This document shows positions 37,357-46,941 of a stretch of 64,000 nucleotides of DNA, in pieces. The position numbers were made by a program, and so were the translations under genes. Origin of the DNA: Corynebacterium tapiri (GTDB taxonomy: Bacteria > Actinomycetota > Actinomycetes > Mycobacteriales > Mycobacteriaceae). The notes beneath the pieces are model-generated. The model did no database searches, had not been told where the DNA came from, and saw only the letters and a program-made list of their open reading frames with translations. Numbering within the stretch: the first letter of the stretch is position 1; the number at the start of each line of letters is the position of its first letter. Where the stretch lies: contig NZ_VDHJ01000011.1 of NCBI RefSeq assembly GCF_006334925.1, positions 1 through 64,000 on the forward strand. The letters run 5' to 3'.

Positions 37357-38081
37357 GCACTTTCGTGTGGGACGGGGAGCGGCTGCAGCCTGGGGTTACT
37401 GGCGAGGGCCACTTGGAGGCTGCCGACTCGTACCTCGTGGCCGACGGTCTGGTTGTAGGCCGGAGCCTTCACGAGGAGCGCTTTGTTTTCGGGGCCGGAG
37501 ATGAGGCGCGGCCGTTCTTGCAAGCCGTGCGCGAAGTGATTCCGGCGCGCGGGCGATGGTTTCCGCGTGTGGAATCGCGTGCCGGGAGGTTGTGCGTGCA
37601 GGTGCGCCCGGCACCACGGCTGCGCACCCACTCGGTGCTGTGGTGTCCGGATGCGGTTGACCCGCGCGTTCAGCCGACGGTGAAGGGGCCGGACCTGGAC
37701 GTGCTGGCTGGTTGGCGCAGTGCTTCTGCCCGCGCGGGTGCCGACGACGCCTTGCTGGTCGGCCCCGACGGGCACGTACACGAGGCGGCCAACTCTGCCC
37801 TGGTGTGGTGGGAGGATGGCCGCTTGATGGTTCCCGACGCGCCGGGGCACCAGCTGGACTCGGTGACTTTGGCCTGCACCCAGGACGTTTTAGGGGCGGT
37901 GGGCCGACGGCCAATCCGCGCGGAGGAGCTGATGGCCTTTCCTGTGTGGGTAGGTAGCTCGCTGCACGGGTGGACAGCAGTAAGCCGGTGGATCCTGGCT
38001 GGGGGCCAGCAGGTGGAGGGGCACGAATCACCGGTCTCTCCGGAAACCGTAAACGTCGCGTTATGGGAGCGGGCCGAGTAG
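37353..38081 (+). CDS. pabC: Aminodeoxychorismate lyase-like class IV aminotransferase
   Basis: A 242-residue PLP enzyme that would release pyruvate from aminodeoxychorismate to give p-aminobenzoate. The likely PLP lysine lies in VQPTVKGPDLDVL. DDALLVGPDGHVHEAANSALVWW and the later GHQLDSVTL match the fold-type IV pattern DEALLLDxxGxVxEGxxSNxF in diverged form. The GTG at 37353 overlaps the pabAB stop by four bases, which supports the assignment more than the sequence alone does. Repeat locus 3 begins nine bases after its stop. Confidence 0.82.
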   Translation: MSTFVWDGERLQPGVTGEGHLEAADSYLVADGLVVGRSLHEERFVFGAGDEARPFLQAVREVIPARGRWFPRVESRAGRLCVQVRPAPRLRTHSVLWCPDAVDPRVQPTVKGPDLDVLAGWRSASARAGADDALLVGPDGHVHEAANSALVWWEDGRLMVPDAPGHQLDSVTLACTQDVLGAVGRRPIRAEELMAFPVWVGSSLHGWTAVSRWILAGGQQVEGHESPVSPETVNVALWERAE

Positions 38082-38089
38082 GGGTTTGC

Positions 38090-38222
38090 GGTCGACCGGA
38101 ACGGCCACCCCTCGCTTCCGGTCGACCATGATACGTTTTGTGGGAACCGCGACCTGGGGTTTTATCCCGACAACACCCGCTTACGGTCGACCGGAAGGCC
38201 CCATCCTCGCTTCCGGTCGACC
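38090..38222 (+). repeat. 95-base-period intergenic repeat, locus 3
   Basis: GGTCGACCGGAA occurs at 38090 and exactly 95 bases later at 38185. Each is paired with a downstream arm CTTCCGGTCGACC (ending 38127 and 38222). Between them lies the box CCGCGACCTGGGGTTTT (38147-38163). The array sits between pabC and lysS, both on the plus strand, and begins nine bases after the pabC stop. Confidence 0.85.
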
Positions 38223-38296
38223 GCAATCCGCGCTGAACTGTCAAACCCACCGTCTGGTGACCACACCAGCGCCCAAGTGGATTAGGGTTAGGGAGC

Positions 38297-39853
38297 GTGA
38301 CTGACGCAAAGAACCATGATCTTCCCGAGCAGACCCGTATTCGACGCGAAAAGCGCCAGAAGTTTCTGGACAACGGCCTGTCCCCGTACCCGGTCGAGGT
38401 CGATCGCACTACCTCCATCGAGGATCTGCGCGCTGCTTACGTCGTAACCGAAGAGCCTGGCAACGAGCCCGGTGTCACCTACCTGGCCCCGGGTGAGGAG
38501 ACCCAGGACGAGGTCGCAATCGCCGGGCGCATCATGTTCCAGCGCAACACGGGCAAGCTGTGCTTCGCCACCCTCCAGGAGGGCAATGGCACGCAGGTGC
38601 AGGCCATGCTTTCTTTGGCCGAGGTCGGCGAGGAGGCCTTGGCTGCTTGGAAGTCCGACGTGGATTTGGGCGATATTGTTTCGGTGCGCGGGCGCGTTAT
38701 TGCGTCGCGACGCGGCGAGCTCTCCGTGCAGGCCAAGTCCTGGACGATGAACTCCAAGGCCCTGAAGCCGCTGCCGGTGGCTTTCGCGGACATGAGCGAG
38801 GATCAGCGGGTGCGTCACCGCTACACGGACCTCATCATGCGCGAGGATGCCCGCAAGAACGCCATGATTCGCATCAAGGTCATGCGCGCGCTGCGTAACT
38901 TCCTGGAGTCGCAGGGCTTCTACGAGATCGAAACCCCGATGCTGCAGACCCTGCACGGTGGCGCAGCGGCTCGTCCGTTTGTGACTCACTCCAACGCCCT
39001 GGACATTGACCTTTACCTGCGCATCGCCCCCGAGCTGTACCTCAAGCGCGCAGTGGTTGGCGGCATCGAGCGTGTCTTCGAGGTCAACCGCAACTTCCGC
39101 AACGAGGGTGTGGACTCCACCCACTCGCCGGAGTTCTCCATGCTGGAGACTTACCAGGCGTGGGGCACCTACGAGGACGGTGCGCGCCTGATCCGCGAGC
39201 TCGTGCAGTCCGTGGCCACGGAGGTCTTCGGCTCCACCACGGTCACGCTTGCCGACGGCACCGAGTACGACCTCGGCGGCGAGTGGAAGTCGATCGAGAT
39301 GTACCCGTCGCTCAACGAGGCTCTGCAGCGCAAGTTCCCCGGCCAGCCGGAGGTGACCGTCGACAGCACCGTCGAGGAGCTCAAGGCGATCGCCGAGGTC
39401 ATCGGGTTGGAGGTGCCGGCCAAGGGCGGTTGGGGCCACGGCAAGCTCGTCGAGGAGATCTGGGAGCTGCTGTGCGAGGACCAGCTCTACGGCCCGATCT
39501 TTGTCAAGAACTTCCCGGTGGAGACCTCGCCGCTGACCCGCGATCACCGCACCGAGCGCGGCGTGACCGAGAAGTGGGATCTTTACGTGCGTGGCTTCGA
39601 GCTGGCCACCGGTTACTCGGAGCTGGTGGACCCGGTGATCCAGCGCGAGCGCTTCGAGGACCAGGCTCGCCTGGCCGCCGGCGGTGACGACGAGGCCATG
39701 GTGCTCGATGAGGACTTCCTCGCCGCCATGGAGCAGGGCATGCCGCCGACGTCTGGTAACGGTATGGGCATCGACCGCTTGCTCATGGCCCTGACCGGCC
39801 TGGGCATTCGCGAGACCGTGCTCTTCCCGATGGTCAAGCCCGAAAACAAGTAG
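38297..39853 (+). CDS. lysS: Lysyl-tRNA synthetase (class II)
   Basis: A 518-residue class II synthetase that charges tRNA-Lys. The OB-fold anticodon domain (about 55-160) includes [17 protein letters not shown]. Motif 1 lies around [16 protein letters not shown], motif 2 is [24 protein letters not shown], and motif 3 is [16 protein letters not shown] near the C-terminus. The amino-acid pocket sequence HNxLD of class II LysS appears as [24 protein letters not shown] start. In mycobacteria, lysS is also close to the panC region and clpC. Confidence 0.97.
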   Translation: MTDAKNHDLPEQTRIRREKRQKFLDNGLSPYPVEVDRTTSIEDLRAAYVVTEEPGNEPGVTYLAPGEETQDEVAIAGRIMFQRNTGKLCFATLQEGNGTQVQAMLSLAEVGEEALAAWKSDVDLGDIVSVRGRVIASRRGELSVQAKSWTMNSKALKPLPVAFADMSEDQRVRHRYTDLIMREDARKNAMIRIKVMRALRNFLESQGFYEIETPMLQTLHGGAAARPFVTHSNALDIDLYLRIAPELYLKRAVVGGIERVFEVNRNFRNEGVDSTHSPEFSMLETYQAWGTYEDGARLIRELVQSVATEVFGSTTVTLADGTEYDLGGEWKSIEMYPSLNEALQRKFPGQPEVTVDSTVEELKAIAEVIGLEVPAKGGWGHGKLVEEIWELLCEDQLYGPIFVKNFPVETSPLTRDHRTERGVTEKWDLYVRGFELATGYSELVDPVIQRERFEDQARLAAGGDDEAMVLDEDFLAAMEQGMPPTSGNGMGIDRLLMALTGLGIRETVLFPMVKPENK

Positions 39854-39898
39854 TGCCCCCTTTCTCCCGGGACCCGGGCTGGGAGAAACGTCGATAAG

Positions 39899-39939
39899 CC
39901 CTCTACTCTGTGAAGTCTTCGACCGACAACAGTAGAGGG
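39899..39939 (+). promoter_or_regulatory. Inverted repeat masking the ribosome site of the MFS gene
   Basis: CCCTCTACT (39899-39907) is perfectly complementary to AGTAGAGGG (39931-39939), and the second arm contains the probable Shine-Dalgarno AGAGGG eight bases before the ATG at 39948. In RNA this would hide the ribosome site in a hairpin with a 23-base loop. Confidence 0.5.
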
Positions 39940-39947
39940 TGTTTTTC

Positions 39948-41399
39948 ATGGCTGAGCACACGCAGCACACCATTCCAAGGCGCAGCATCGTGGCGATCAT
40001 GGCGGTGCTGGTGCTCGCAGCCACCGTGATGGTTCTCAACGAGACAACCCTCGCGGTGGCGCTGCCGGCGATCATGGCCGATTTTGGGGTCAGCGCCGAT
40101 GTAGTGCAGTGGCTGCTCACCGGCTTCATGCTCACGATGGCCGTGGTCATCCCCACGACCGGCTACCTGATTCAGCGCCTGAGTACTCGCGCGATCTTCT
40201 TCGCGGCGATGACGCTCTTTACGCTCGGATCGATCTTGGGTGCCACTGCGCCGGTTTTCGGGATGCTTTTGTTGGCCCGTGTGGTGCAGGCAGCCGGCAC
40301 GGCGATCATGATTCCGCTGCTTATGACGACCACCTTGACCATCATTCCCGTCGAAAAGCGCGGCACCGTGATGGGGTTGATCTCGGTGGTCATCTCCGTC
40401 GCGCCGGCGCTGGGCCCCACGCTGTCGGGGATGGTTCTGGAGCATTACACCTGGCACCACCTCTTCTGGCTCATGGTGCCCATCGCCCTGCTCACCCTCG
40501 TCTTTTCCTTCTTCGCGCTCATCAACGTGGGCGAGACCCGCAGCATCCCGCTTGATGTGGTGTCGGTGCTGTTGTCAGTGGTGGCGTTCGGCGCGCTCGT
40601 CTATGGCTTGTCCACGATTGGATCGCTTCTCGACGCCTCATCTCACCTGCCAGCCATCGCCCTCGTGGTGGGTGTGCTGACCTTGGCGGTCTTTGTTACC
40701 CGGCAGCTCTCGCTGGCGCGGCGCGAGAGGGCTCTGCTGGACCTGTCCGCGTTTACCGTGAAGACCTTTAGCTGGTCGGTGGTAGCCGTTGTGGCTGGAA
40801 TGGCCGTCATGCTGGGAACCGTGAGCATTCTGCCGATTTACCTGCAGGGAGCATTGGGGGCCTCTGCGCTGGCCACCGGCCTGGTGTTGCTTCCGGGTGG
40901 TCTGATCATGGGAGCGATCTCCCCACTGATCGGGCGCATTTATGACTCGGTTGGGCCGCGTCCGCTGACCATTCCCGGATCGGTGCTCATGCTGATCACC
41001 CAGTTCTGGATGGCTTTTACCTTCACCGAGCACACGCCGCTGTGGCAGGTCGTGCTGGTGGTCATCGTGTTCAACGTGGGCATGGCCATGGTGATGACCC
41101 CGCTAATGACCGTTTCCCTATCTGCGTTGCCCATGAAGTTGTACTCGCATGGCTCGGCGATCATGAGCACGCTCCAGCAGCTCGGCGGTGCGGCTGGCAC
41201 GGCGCTGTTCGTGGCCGCCCTGACAGTGGGCCAGCGTTCTGTGGTTGAGCGGGGCCCGGCTGCTGCCACCGCGGAAGGCGTTACCGGTGCGTATTTCCTG
41301 GGTGGGCTGTTGGCGCTGGTGATCGTGGTGGCCTGCGTATTTGTGGCTGGGCAGCGGGCGCAGGTGCACGAGGTGAAAGAGGAGCCCGCGGGTATTTAG
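39948..41399 (+). CDS. MFS drug exporter, DHA2 (EmrB/QacA) type
   Basis: A 483-residue proton-driven exporter with about 14 hydrophobic segments. Signature stretches are LNETTLAVALPAIMADFGVSADVVQWLLTGFML (motif D1/A region of 14-helix exporters), LSTRAIFFAAMTLFTLGS and GTAIMIPLLMTTTLTIIP with the ISVAPALGPTLSG motif C of antiporters. The substrate cannot be predicted. The ATG at 39948 has AGAGGG eight bases upstream; a GTG nine bases earlier would remove that spacing. A hairpin over the ribosome site suggests translational control. Confidence 0.9.
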   Translation: MAEHTQHTIPRRSIVAIMAVLVLAATVMVLNETTLAVALPAIMADFGVSADVVQWLLTGFMLTMAVVIPTTGYLIQRLSTRAIFFAAMTLFTLGSILGATAPVFGMLLLARVVQAAGTAIMIPLLMTTTLTIIPVEKRGTVMGLISVVISVAPALGPTLSGMVLEHYTWHHLFWLMVPIALLTLVFSFFALINVGETRSIPLDVVSVLLSVVAFGALVYGLSTIGSLLDASSHLPAIALVVGVLTLAVFVTRQLSLARRERALLDLSAFTVKTFSWSVVAVVAGMAVMLGTVSILPIYLQGALGASALATGLVLLPGGLIMGAISPLIGRIYDSVGPRPLTIPGSVLMLITQFWMAFTFTEHTPLWQVVLVVIVFNVGMAMVMTPLMTVSLSALPMKLYSHGSAIMSTLQQLGGAAGTALFVAALTVGQRSVVERGPAAATAEGVTGAYFLGGLLALVIVVACVFVAGQRAQVHEVKEEPAGI

Positions 41400-41455
41400 C
41401 CTTTTTGCACGTTGAAGTCAGCTTTTTGGCAGAACCGAACAGTTAATGTTTACGT

Positions 41456-42451
41456 GTGAAAAAGTCGACATTATTCTCTCGTGCTGCGCGTTACACCCTG
41501 GCAGCCAGCACCGCTTTGCTTATGGCCGGTTCCGCAGCAGGAACAGCTAACGCTCAGGAAAGTAGCGGATCGTCCTCCGCTCTCAAGCCTCTTGACTTCC
41601 CAGCAATCGCGGGATCGCCGGTGAACGACACCACCTGCCAAGTGAAAGAGGGGCAGAGCCCCGTCCTCTTCCTGCACGGAACCGGTGCGGATGCAAACCA
41701 CTTCAAGGACGCCTACCAGGTTCTCGCCGCCGAAGGATACTGCACCTTTACCGTGAATTACGGCGGAGCCCCGGGCCGTATCGCGTATGGATGGGCAGAT
41801 CTGGATGCCTCCGCGCAGCAGGTCGCTGAAGCAGTCGACCACGTCAAGGACGTCACGGGTGCGCCGAAGGTCACCTTGGTCGGGCACTCCCAAGGTGGAA
41901 CCTTGACCAAGAAGTACATTCAGCAACTAGGGGGAGCAGGCAACGTCGATCGCGTTGTCAGCCTGGGAGCGACGTATCGAGGCACCGACGTTAACGGCGG
42001 GATTCTGCGCGAGGTGTTCGATACCTGGCCCGCCTTCTGGGACACCCTCGTATCGCCCGCATCGTTTCAGCAGGTGCGTAGCCAGGGCGTCGTCAAGCCC
42101 CAGATTTCCGAGCTCATGGAGCACCCCGATGCTGCGCCGGGAATCGTGTACACCGCTGTTTACACTCCGAAAGACACGACCGCGACCTCGACCTTTGCCA
42201 CTGACTCGCCGTACGGCAAGAACGACACGAGCGTCGTCCACGGTGGCGAGCCGGGATACGTGGTCAACGTCAACGCCGATGAGGCCTGCGGATATGCGCC
42301 GATCGGGCGTGCACACGACTCCCTGCCGTGGAATCCGGTCACCGTGCAGTTGATCAAGTGGGGTGTGCAGCGCGACATTTCCGAGACGACGCCGCAATGT
42401 GGTGCCGCAGGGGGAGCTTCCTCGGGGTCGAGCTCTTCCTCTGTTCGCTAG
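41456..42451 (+). CDS. Secreted alpha/beta-hydrolase (lipase/esterase)
   Basis: A 331-residue exported hydrolase. The signal peptide ends at AGTANA (about residue 33). The nucleophile elbow GHSQGG puts the catalytic Ser at about residue 144, and PVLFLHGTGADANHF supplies the oxyanion-hole HG motif. Similar proteins in corynebacteria are annotated as secreted triacylglycerol lipases of class 2; substrate specificity is not certain here. Two possible disulfide cysteine pairs and a Ser-rich end (GASSGSSSSSVR) fit extracellular life. The GTG at 41456 starts the basic MKKSTLFSR signal. 146 bases precede clpC. Confidence 0.83.
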   Translation: MKKSTLFSRAARYTLAASTALLMAGSAAGTANAQESSGSSSALKPLDFPAIAGSPVNDTTCQVKEGQSPVLFLHGTGADANHFKDAYQVLAAEGYCTFTVNYGGAPGRIAYGWADLDASAQQVAEAVDHVKDVTGAPKVTLVGHSQGGTLTKKYIQQLGGAGNVDRVVSLGATYRGTDVNGGILREVFDTWPAFWDTLVSPASFQQVRSQGVVKPQISELMEHPDAAPGIVYTAVYTPKDTTATSTFATDSPYGKNDTSVVHGGEPGYVVNVNADEACGYAPIGRAHDSLPWNPVTVQLIKWGVQRDISETTPQCGAAGGASSGSSSSSVR

Positions 42452-42597
42452 CGGCGTACATGCCTGTGGCCTGGGAAAACGCCTGATAATTGGCACTGGT
42501 GTCCACAGAGTGCAAATAGAATGCGCACCCGCGGCGTTAGAGTAGGTGAACGTCTAAAAATGATCGCGCTGTGCGCATTAAGGGAGATTAGTTAGTC

Positions 42598-45318
42598 ATG
42601 TTCGAGAGGTTTACGGACCGAGCTCGTCGTGTCATCGTCCTGGCCCAGGAGGAAGCACGGCTGCTGAATCACAATTACATCGGCACCGAGCACATCCTGC
42701 TTGGTCTTATCCACGAGGGCGAAGGTGTTGCCGCCAAGGCGCTGGAGTCCATGGGCATCAACCTGGATGATGTGCGTCGCGAGGTCGAGGAGATCATCGG
42801 CCGCGGTAACCAGCCGCACTCCGGGCACATCCCGTTTACCCCGCGCGCCAAGAAGGTGCTGGAGCTCGCCCTGCGCGAGGGCCTACAGATGGGCCACAAG
42901 TACATCGGTACCGAGTTCCTGCTGCTTGGCCTCATCCGCGAGGGTGAGGGCGTGGCCGCTCAGGTGCTGATCAAGCTGGGCGCTGACCTGCCGCGCGTGC
43001 GCCAGCAGGTTATCCAGCTGCTTTCTGGTTACGAGGGTGGCCAGGGTTCCAACCCTGAGCAGGATTCCTCGGACGGCCGCGGCCCCGTGGGCGCGGGTGC
43101 TGGTGCTGGCCGGGGCAACGGCCCCGCTGGCGGTGGCGGAGACCGCTCCAACTCGCTCGTGCTGGACCAGTTCGGCCGTAACCTCACGCAGGCTGCCAAG
43201 GACGGCAAGCTGGATCCGGTCGTCGGCCGTGAGAAGGAGGTTGAGCGCATCATGCAGGTGCTCAGCCGCCGTACCAAGAACAACCCGGTGCTCATCGGCG
43301 AGCCCGGCGTGGGTAAGACTGCCGTGGTCGAGGGCCTGGCCCTGGACATCGTTAACGGCAAGGTTCCGGAGACACTCAAGGACAAGCAGCTGTACTCGCT
43401 GGACCTGGGGTCCCTGGTGGCGGGTTCGCGCTACCGTGGTGACTTCGAGGAGCGCCTGAAGAAGGTGCTCAAGGAGATCAACCAGCGTGGCGACATCATC
43501 CTGTTCATCGATGAGATCCACACCCTGGTCGGTGCCGGCGCCGCTGAGGGCGCCATCGACGCGGCCAGCCTGCTCAAGCCCAAGTTGGCCCGCGGCGAGC
43601 TGCAGACTATCGGTGCGACCACCCTGGATGAGTACCGCAAGCACATCGAGAAGGACGCCGCCCTCGAGCGTCGCTTCCAGCCGGTGCAGGTGGATGAGCC
43701 CAGCGTGGAAAACACCGTGCTCATCCTCAAGGGCCTGCGCGACCGCTACGAGGCGCACCACCGCGTCTCCTACACGGACAGCGCCCTGACCGCGGCGGCC
43801 AACCTCTCGGATCGCTACATCAACGATCGCTTCCTGCCGGACAAGGCCGTCGACCTGCTCGACGAGGCCGGCGCCCGCATGCGCATCAAGCGCATGACCG
43901 CCCCGGATTCCATCCGCGAGGTCGATGAGCGCATCGCTGACGTGCGCCGCGAGAAGGAAGCCGCCATCGACGCCCAGGACTTTGAAAAGGCCGCTGGCCT
44001 ACGCGATCAGGAGCGCAAGCTGGGCGAGGAGCGCGCCGAGAAGGAGCAGCAGTGGCGCGCCGGCGAGCTCGAGGACATCGCCGAGGTCGGCGAGGAGCAG
44101 ATCGCTGAGGTGCTGGCGCACTGGACCGGCATCCCGGTGTTCAAGCTCACCGAGAAGGAGTCCTCGCGCCTGCTGCACATGGAGGACGAGCTGCACAAGC
44201 GCATCATCGGCCAGGACGACGCCGTCAAGGCCGTCTCCCGCGCTATTCGACGCACGCGTGCCGGCCTCAAGGACCCCAAGCGCCCGTCCGGTTCCTTCAT
44301 CTTCGCCGGTCCGTCCGGTGTGGGTAAGACGGAGCTGTCCAAGGCGCTGGCTGAGTTCCTGTTCGGCGAGGAAGACGCCCTGATCCAGATCGACATGGGT
44401 GAGTTCCACGACCGCTTCACCGCCTCGCGCCTGTTCGGTGCCCCTCCGGGATACGTCGGCTACGAGGAGGGCGGCCAGCTCACCGAGAAGGTGCGTCGCA
44501 AGCCGTTCTCTGTGGTGCTTTTCGACGAGATCGAGAAGGCTCATAAGGAGATCTACAACACCTTGCTCCAGGTCCTCGAGGAAGGCCGCCTGACCGATGG
44601 CCAGGGTCGCATCGTCGACTTTAAGAACACGGTGCTGATCTTCACGTCCAACCTGGGTACGCAGGACATTTCCAAGGCCGTGGGCATGGGCTTCACCAGC
44701 TCCAACGAGACCGACGCGGATGCTCGCTACGAGCGCATGAAGTCCAAGGTCAACGACGAGCTGAAGAAGCACTTCCGCCCCGAGTTCCTGAACCGTATCG
44801 ACGAGGTTGTGGTCTTCTCCCAGCTCAGCCAGGCCGAGATCGTGGAGATGGTCGAGCTGCTCATCTCGCGTACCGACAAAGCCCTGGCCGATCAGGACAT
44901 GGGCATCGAGCTCTCCGAGAAGGCCAAGAACCTTCTGGCCAAGCGCGGTTTCGACCCGGTCTTGGGTGCTCGCCCGCTGCGTCGCACCATCCAGCGTGAG
45001 ATCGAGGACGCGATGAGCGAGAAGATCCTCTACGGCGAGCTCGGTGCCGGCGAGATCATCTCGGTGGACGTTGAAGGCTGGGACGGCGAGTCCAAGGACA
45101 CCGACAAGGCCACCTTCACCTTCACCCCGCGCCCGAAGCCGCTGCCGGAGGGAACCTTCGAGGAGGACGAGCCTGCAGAGGAGTCCGTCCGCGAGGTAGA
45201 TGCTCCCGATGTGATCACGCCCGACGTCGAGCCGACCACCCCGGCACCGGAGCTTGACGACGAGCGTCGCGACGACCCGCCCGCATCTGCAGGTGGCGCC
45301 GAGCCACAGCCGAGCTAA
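42598..45318 (+). CDS. clpC: ATP-dependent Clp protease ATP-binding subunit ClpC
   Basis: A 906-residue Hsp100 unfoldase that feeds substrates to ClpP. It has an N-terminal double Clp repeat (about 1-150, [20 protein letters not shown]). AAA module 1 has Walker [10 protein letters not shown] near residue 235, and a middle domain with a UVR-like segment lies around 420-455. AAA module 2 has Walker [10 protein letters not shown] near residue 571 and Walker [13 protein letters not shown] Gly-rich linker [17 protein letters not shown] lies at about 162-181. A Pro/Glu-rich tail after about residue 840 is longer than in Bacillus but usual in corynebacteria. A terminator follows the stop by 13 bases. 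Confidence 0.97.
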   Translation: MFERFTDRARRVIVLAQEEARLLNHNYIGTEHILLGLIHEGEGVAAKALESMGINLDDVRREVEEIIGRGNQPHSGHIPFTPRAKKVLELALREGLQMGHKYIGTEFLLLGLIREGEGVAAQVLIKLGADLPRVRQQVIQLLSGYEGGQGSNPEQDSSDGRGPVGAGAGAGRGNGPAGGGGDRSNSLVLDQFGRNLTQAAKDGKLDPVVGREKEVERIMQVLSRRTKNNPVLIGEPGVGKTAVVEGLALDIVNGKVPETLKDKQLYSLDLGSLVAGSRYRGDFEERLKKVLKEINQRGDIILFIDEIHTLVGAGAAEGAIDAASLLKPKLARGELQTIGATTLDEYRKHIEKDAALERRFQPVQVDEPSVENTVLILKGLRDRYEAHHRVSYTDSALTAAANLSDRYINDRFLPDKAVDLLDEAGARMRIKRMTAPDSIREVDERIADVRREKEAAIDAQDFEKAAGLRDQERKLGEERAEKEQQWRAGELEDIAEVGEEQIAEVLAHWTGIPVFKLTEKESSRLLHMEDELHKRIIGQDDAVKAVSRAIRRTRAGLKDPKRPSGSFIFAGPSGVGKTELSKALAEFLFGEEDALIQIDMGEFHDRFTASRLFGAPPGYVGYEEGGQLTEKVRRKPFSVVLFDEIEKAHKEIYNTLLQVLEEGRLTDGQGRIVDFKNTVLIFTSNLGTQDISKAVGMGFTSSNETDADARYERMKSKVNDELKKHFRPEFLNRIDEVVVFSQLSQAEIVEMVELLISRTDKALADQDMGIELSEKAKNLLAKRGFDPVLGARPLRRTIQREIEDAMSEKILYGELGAGEIISVDVEGWDGESKDTDKATFTFTPRPKPLPEGTFEEDEPAEESVREVDAPDVITPDVEPTTPAPELDDERRDDPPASAGGAEPQPS

Positions 45319-45330
45319 TAGGTAAAAACA

Positions 45331-45357
45331 AAACGGCCTCCCTGCGGGGAGGCCGTT
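45331..45357. terminator. Bidirectional terminator between clpC and the lipase gene
   Basis: AAACGGCCTCCC, a short loop and GGGAGGCCGTTT form a long stem with A-rich sequence before it and T-rich sequence after it. It can therefore act for clpC on the plus strand and the lipase gene on the minus strand. Confidence 0.92.
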
Positions 45358-45373
45358 TCCGTGCGCGACGAAA

Positions 45374-46723
45374 CTAGCAGGAGTGCTGCATCGGGACGTC
45401 GTTAAAGCGATCGTTCAGGAAGGCAAAGGAGGCCGGGGCGTCGGTGAACATTCCCACCGCGTGGTCGACTGCGTAGGGTTGGCTGCTGGTCAGCGAATCG
45501 AGCCCGTTGTTGTAGTAGAAGACTTTGCCGCCGAGGGAGCAATAGTCCTTGGCGAGTTGTTCCACCTGGAAGTTGGGGATGATGTCGTCAGCCTTGGAGC
45601 TGGAGATCATGACGGGAGCCACCGGAGCGTGCTGGCCCAGGTTCTCGCGGGAGAGGTAGGAATGTAGCAGCTCGCTATTGGCGGCTTCCTCCGCCATGGA
45701 CTTGCCACTATTGGTTAGGGTGCGCGAGTCCATCAGACCCCACTTCTTGGCAGCATCGCTGATACAGCTGTTGGCGGAGTCTTCGATGAAGCGCTTGCCC
45801 TTCTCGTTGAAGATCCTGTCAATCTCGGCGTTCAACTCGGGGTAGCGGGCTGGGTATCCCACCAAGGAGATTCCCAGGACGCCGATGATGGAGGAACCGT
45901 CGACAGCCTTAATCACCTCCGGGAGGTTGGCTGGCGGTGCACCGGAGTACACGCCCTTGACGTTTAGATCAGGGGCATAAGAGGCGGCCCGCTCGGCCGC
46001 TGCTGCCACCGAGCCTCCGCCTTGGGAGTAACCCCAGAATCCCACCGGTGAATCGGGGGCAGAGCCAGATGCTTGAAGCCCGGCACGAGCAGCGTCGAGA
46101 ACAGCGTTGCCTTCCTCGGTGTGCAGCACGTAGGTGTGTGGACCCGGGGTCCCCAGGCCGATGTAGTCGGTGACCACTACCCGCATGCCGGCGGATGCTG
46201 CGGCATATGCGAAGGGAATCTCGTAGTTGGCGTTGAGATTGCCCGAACCTGCGTCGAGCGAGAGTGCTTGGTATGCCGAGCGCGAAGGAGCACACGCATC
46301 GGCGCCACCGCGGGTGCCCGGGGCCATCACAACGGTGGGGCGGGGGCCGGATCCCCTCCAGGGGGCGGTGGGCTCAAGCAGGAGGCCAGATACCGGCACG
46401 ATATCCCCGTGCACAGTTGAGGAGGTGTACAAGATCTTCGTGGCGCTCGCCAGGAGCGGGCCGATGTGCTCAGTGGGCTGAGTCCGGATGATCTGACCAG
46501 CGGTAGCGGGCAGCTCGGCAGGCGGATCGTAGAAGGGGTCGGAAGCATCGAAGCTGGAAGGCGAAGGAATGCCGGAGTCCTTGATGGCGGATGAGCCGGC
46601 GTCGATAAGCGAGGAACCTGCCTGGAGCTCCGGGGAGTTGTGCGGATTGAAGCTCGAAGCGTGAGCTAGGGGAGTACTAAGGCAAAGGAGGGCCGAGAAA
46701 GCAGCCGTGGCGATTTTCTTCAT
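45374..46723 (-). CDS. Secretory lipase (LIP family)
   Basis: A 449-residue exported lipase of the fungal/actinobacterial secretory lipase family. The signal peptide is MKKIATAAFSALLCLSTPLAHA. The catalytic Ser lies in GFWGYSQGGGSVAAAAERA near residue 233. VVVTDYIGLGTPGPHTYV and GVYSGAPPANL are characteristic of the family, and the late SSSKADDIIPNFQ and DHAVGMF provide the Asp and His. It probably releases fatty acids from host or environmental lipids. It is convergent with clpC. A 20-base copy of the dispersed motif lies near its 5' end, encoding SSLIDAG. Confidence 0.9.
   Translation of the reverse strand: MKKIATAAFSALLCLSTPLAHASSFNPHNSPELQAGSSLIDAGSSAIKDSGIPSPSSFDASDPFYDPPAELPATAGQIIRTQPTEHIGPLLASATKILYTSSTVHGDIVPVSGLLLEPTAPWRGSGPRPTVVMAPGTRGGADACAPSRSAYQALSLDAGSGNLNANYEIPFAYAAASAGMRVVVTDYIGLGTPGPHTYVLHTEEGNAVLDAARAGLQASGSAPDSPVGFWGYSQGGGSVAAAAERAASYAPDLNVKGVYSGAPPANLPEVIKAVDGSSIIGVLGISLVGYPARYPELNAEIDRIFNEKGKRFIEDSANSCISDAAKKWGLMDSRTLTNSGKSMAEEAANSELLHSYLSRENLGQHAPVAPVMISSSKADDIIPNFQVEQLAKDYCSLGGKVFYYNNGLDSLTSSQPYAVDHAVGMFTDAPASFAFLNDRFNDVPMQHSC
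46598..46617 (+). repeat. Dispersed motif copy, 20-base form inside the lipase gene
   Basis: GGCGTCGATAAGCGAGGAAC is identical to the copy at 29038-29057. It lies antisense to the lipase coding strand. Confidence 0.65.
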
Positions 46724-46770
46724 AGTTTTGAAAGACTAACATCTATGGGGTGCCACTATACTGGGCAACC

Positions 46771-46941
46771 ATGGGTATTTATTTCAGGAAGCGCAAGAAG
46801 GTGGGCAAGAACAGCTGGCTCAACCTCTCCGGGTCCGGGGCGTCGGCCTCCACCAAGGTGGGGCCTGTGACCTTCAACTCCCGCGGTGGAATGTGGGTCA
46901 ACCTGCCCGGCGGGCTGAACTTCCGGGGGCGTTGGCGCTAG
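46771..46941 (+). CDS. DUF4236 small protein
   Basis: A 56-residue basic protein. MGIYFRKRKKVGKNSWLNLS followed by SGASASTKVGPVTFNSRG and the ending LPGGLNFRGR matches the short DUF4236 family (FRKxxKxGxxxxLNxSxxGxSxS). Function unknown. The ATG at 46771 is the natural family start. Its TAG stop shares the bases CTAG with the stop of the convergent mutY. Confidence 0.75.
   Translation: MGIYFRKRKKVGKNSWLNLSGSGASASTKVGPVTFNSRGGMWVNLPGGLNFRGRWR

Noticed and set aside
42452..42597. ClgR operator before clpC
   Set aside because: CGC/GCG-rich bases are present around 42520, but the spacing does not match a consensus I can state with confidence.
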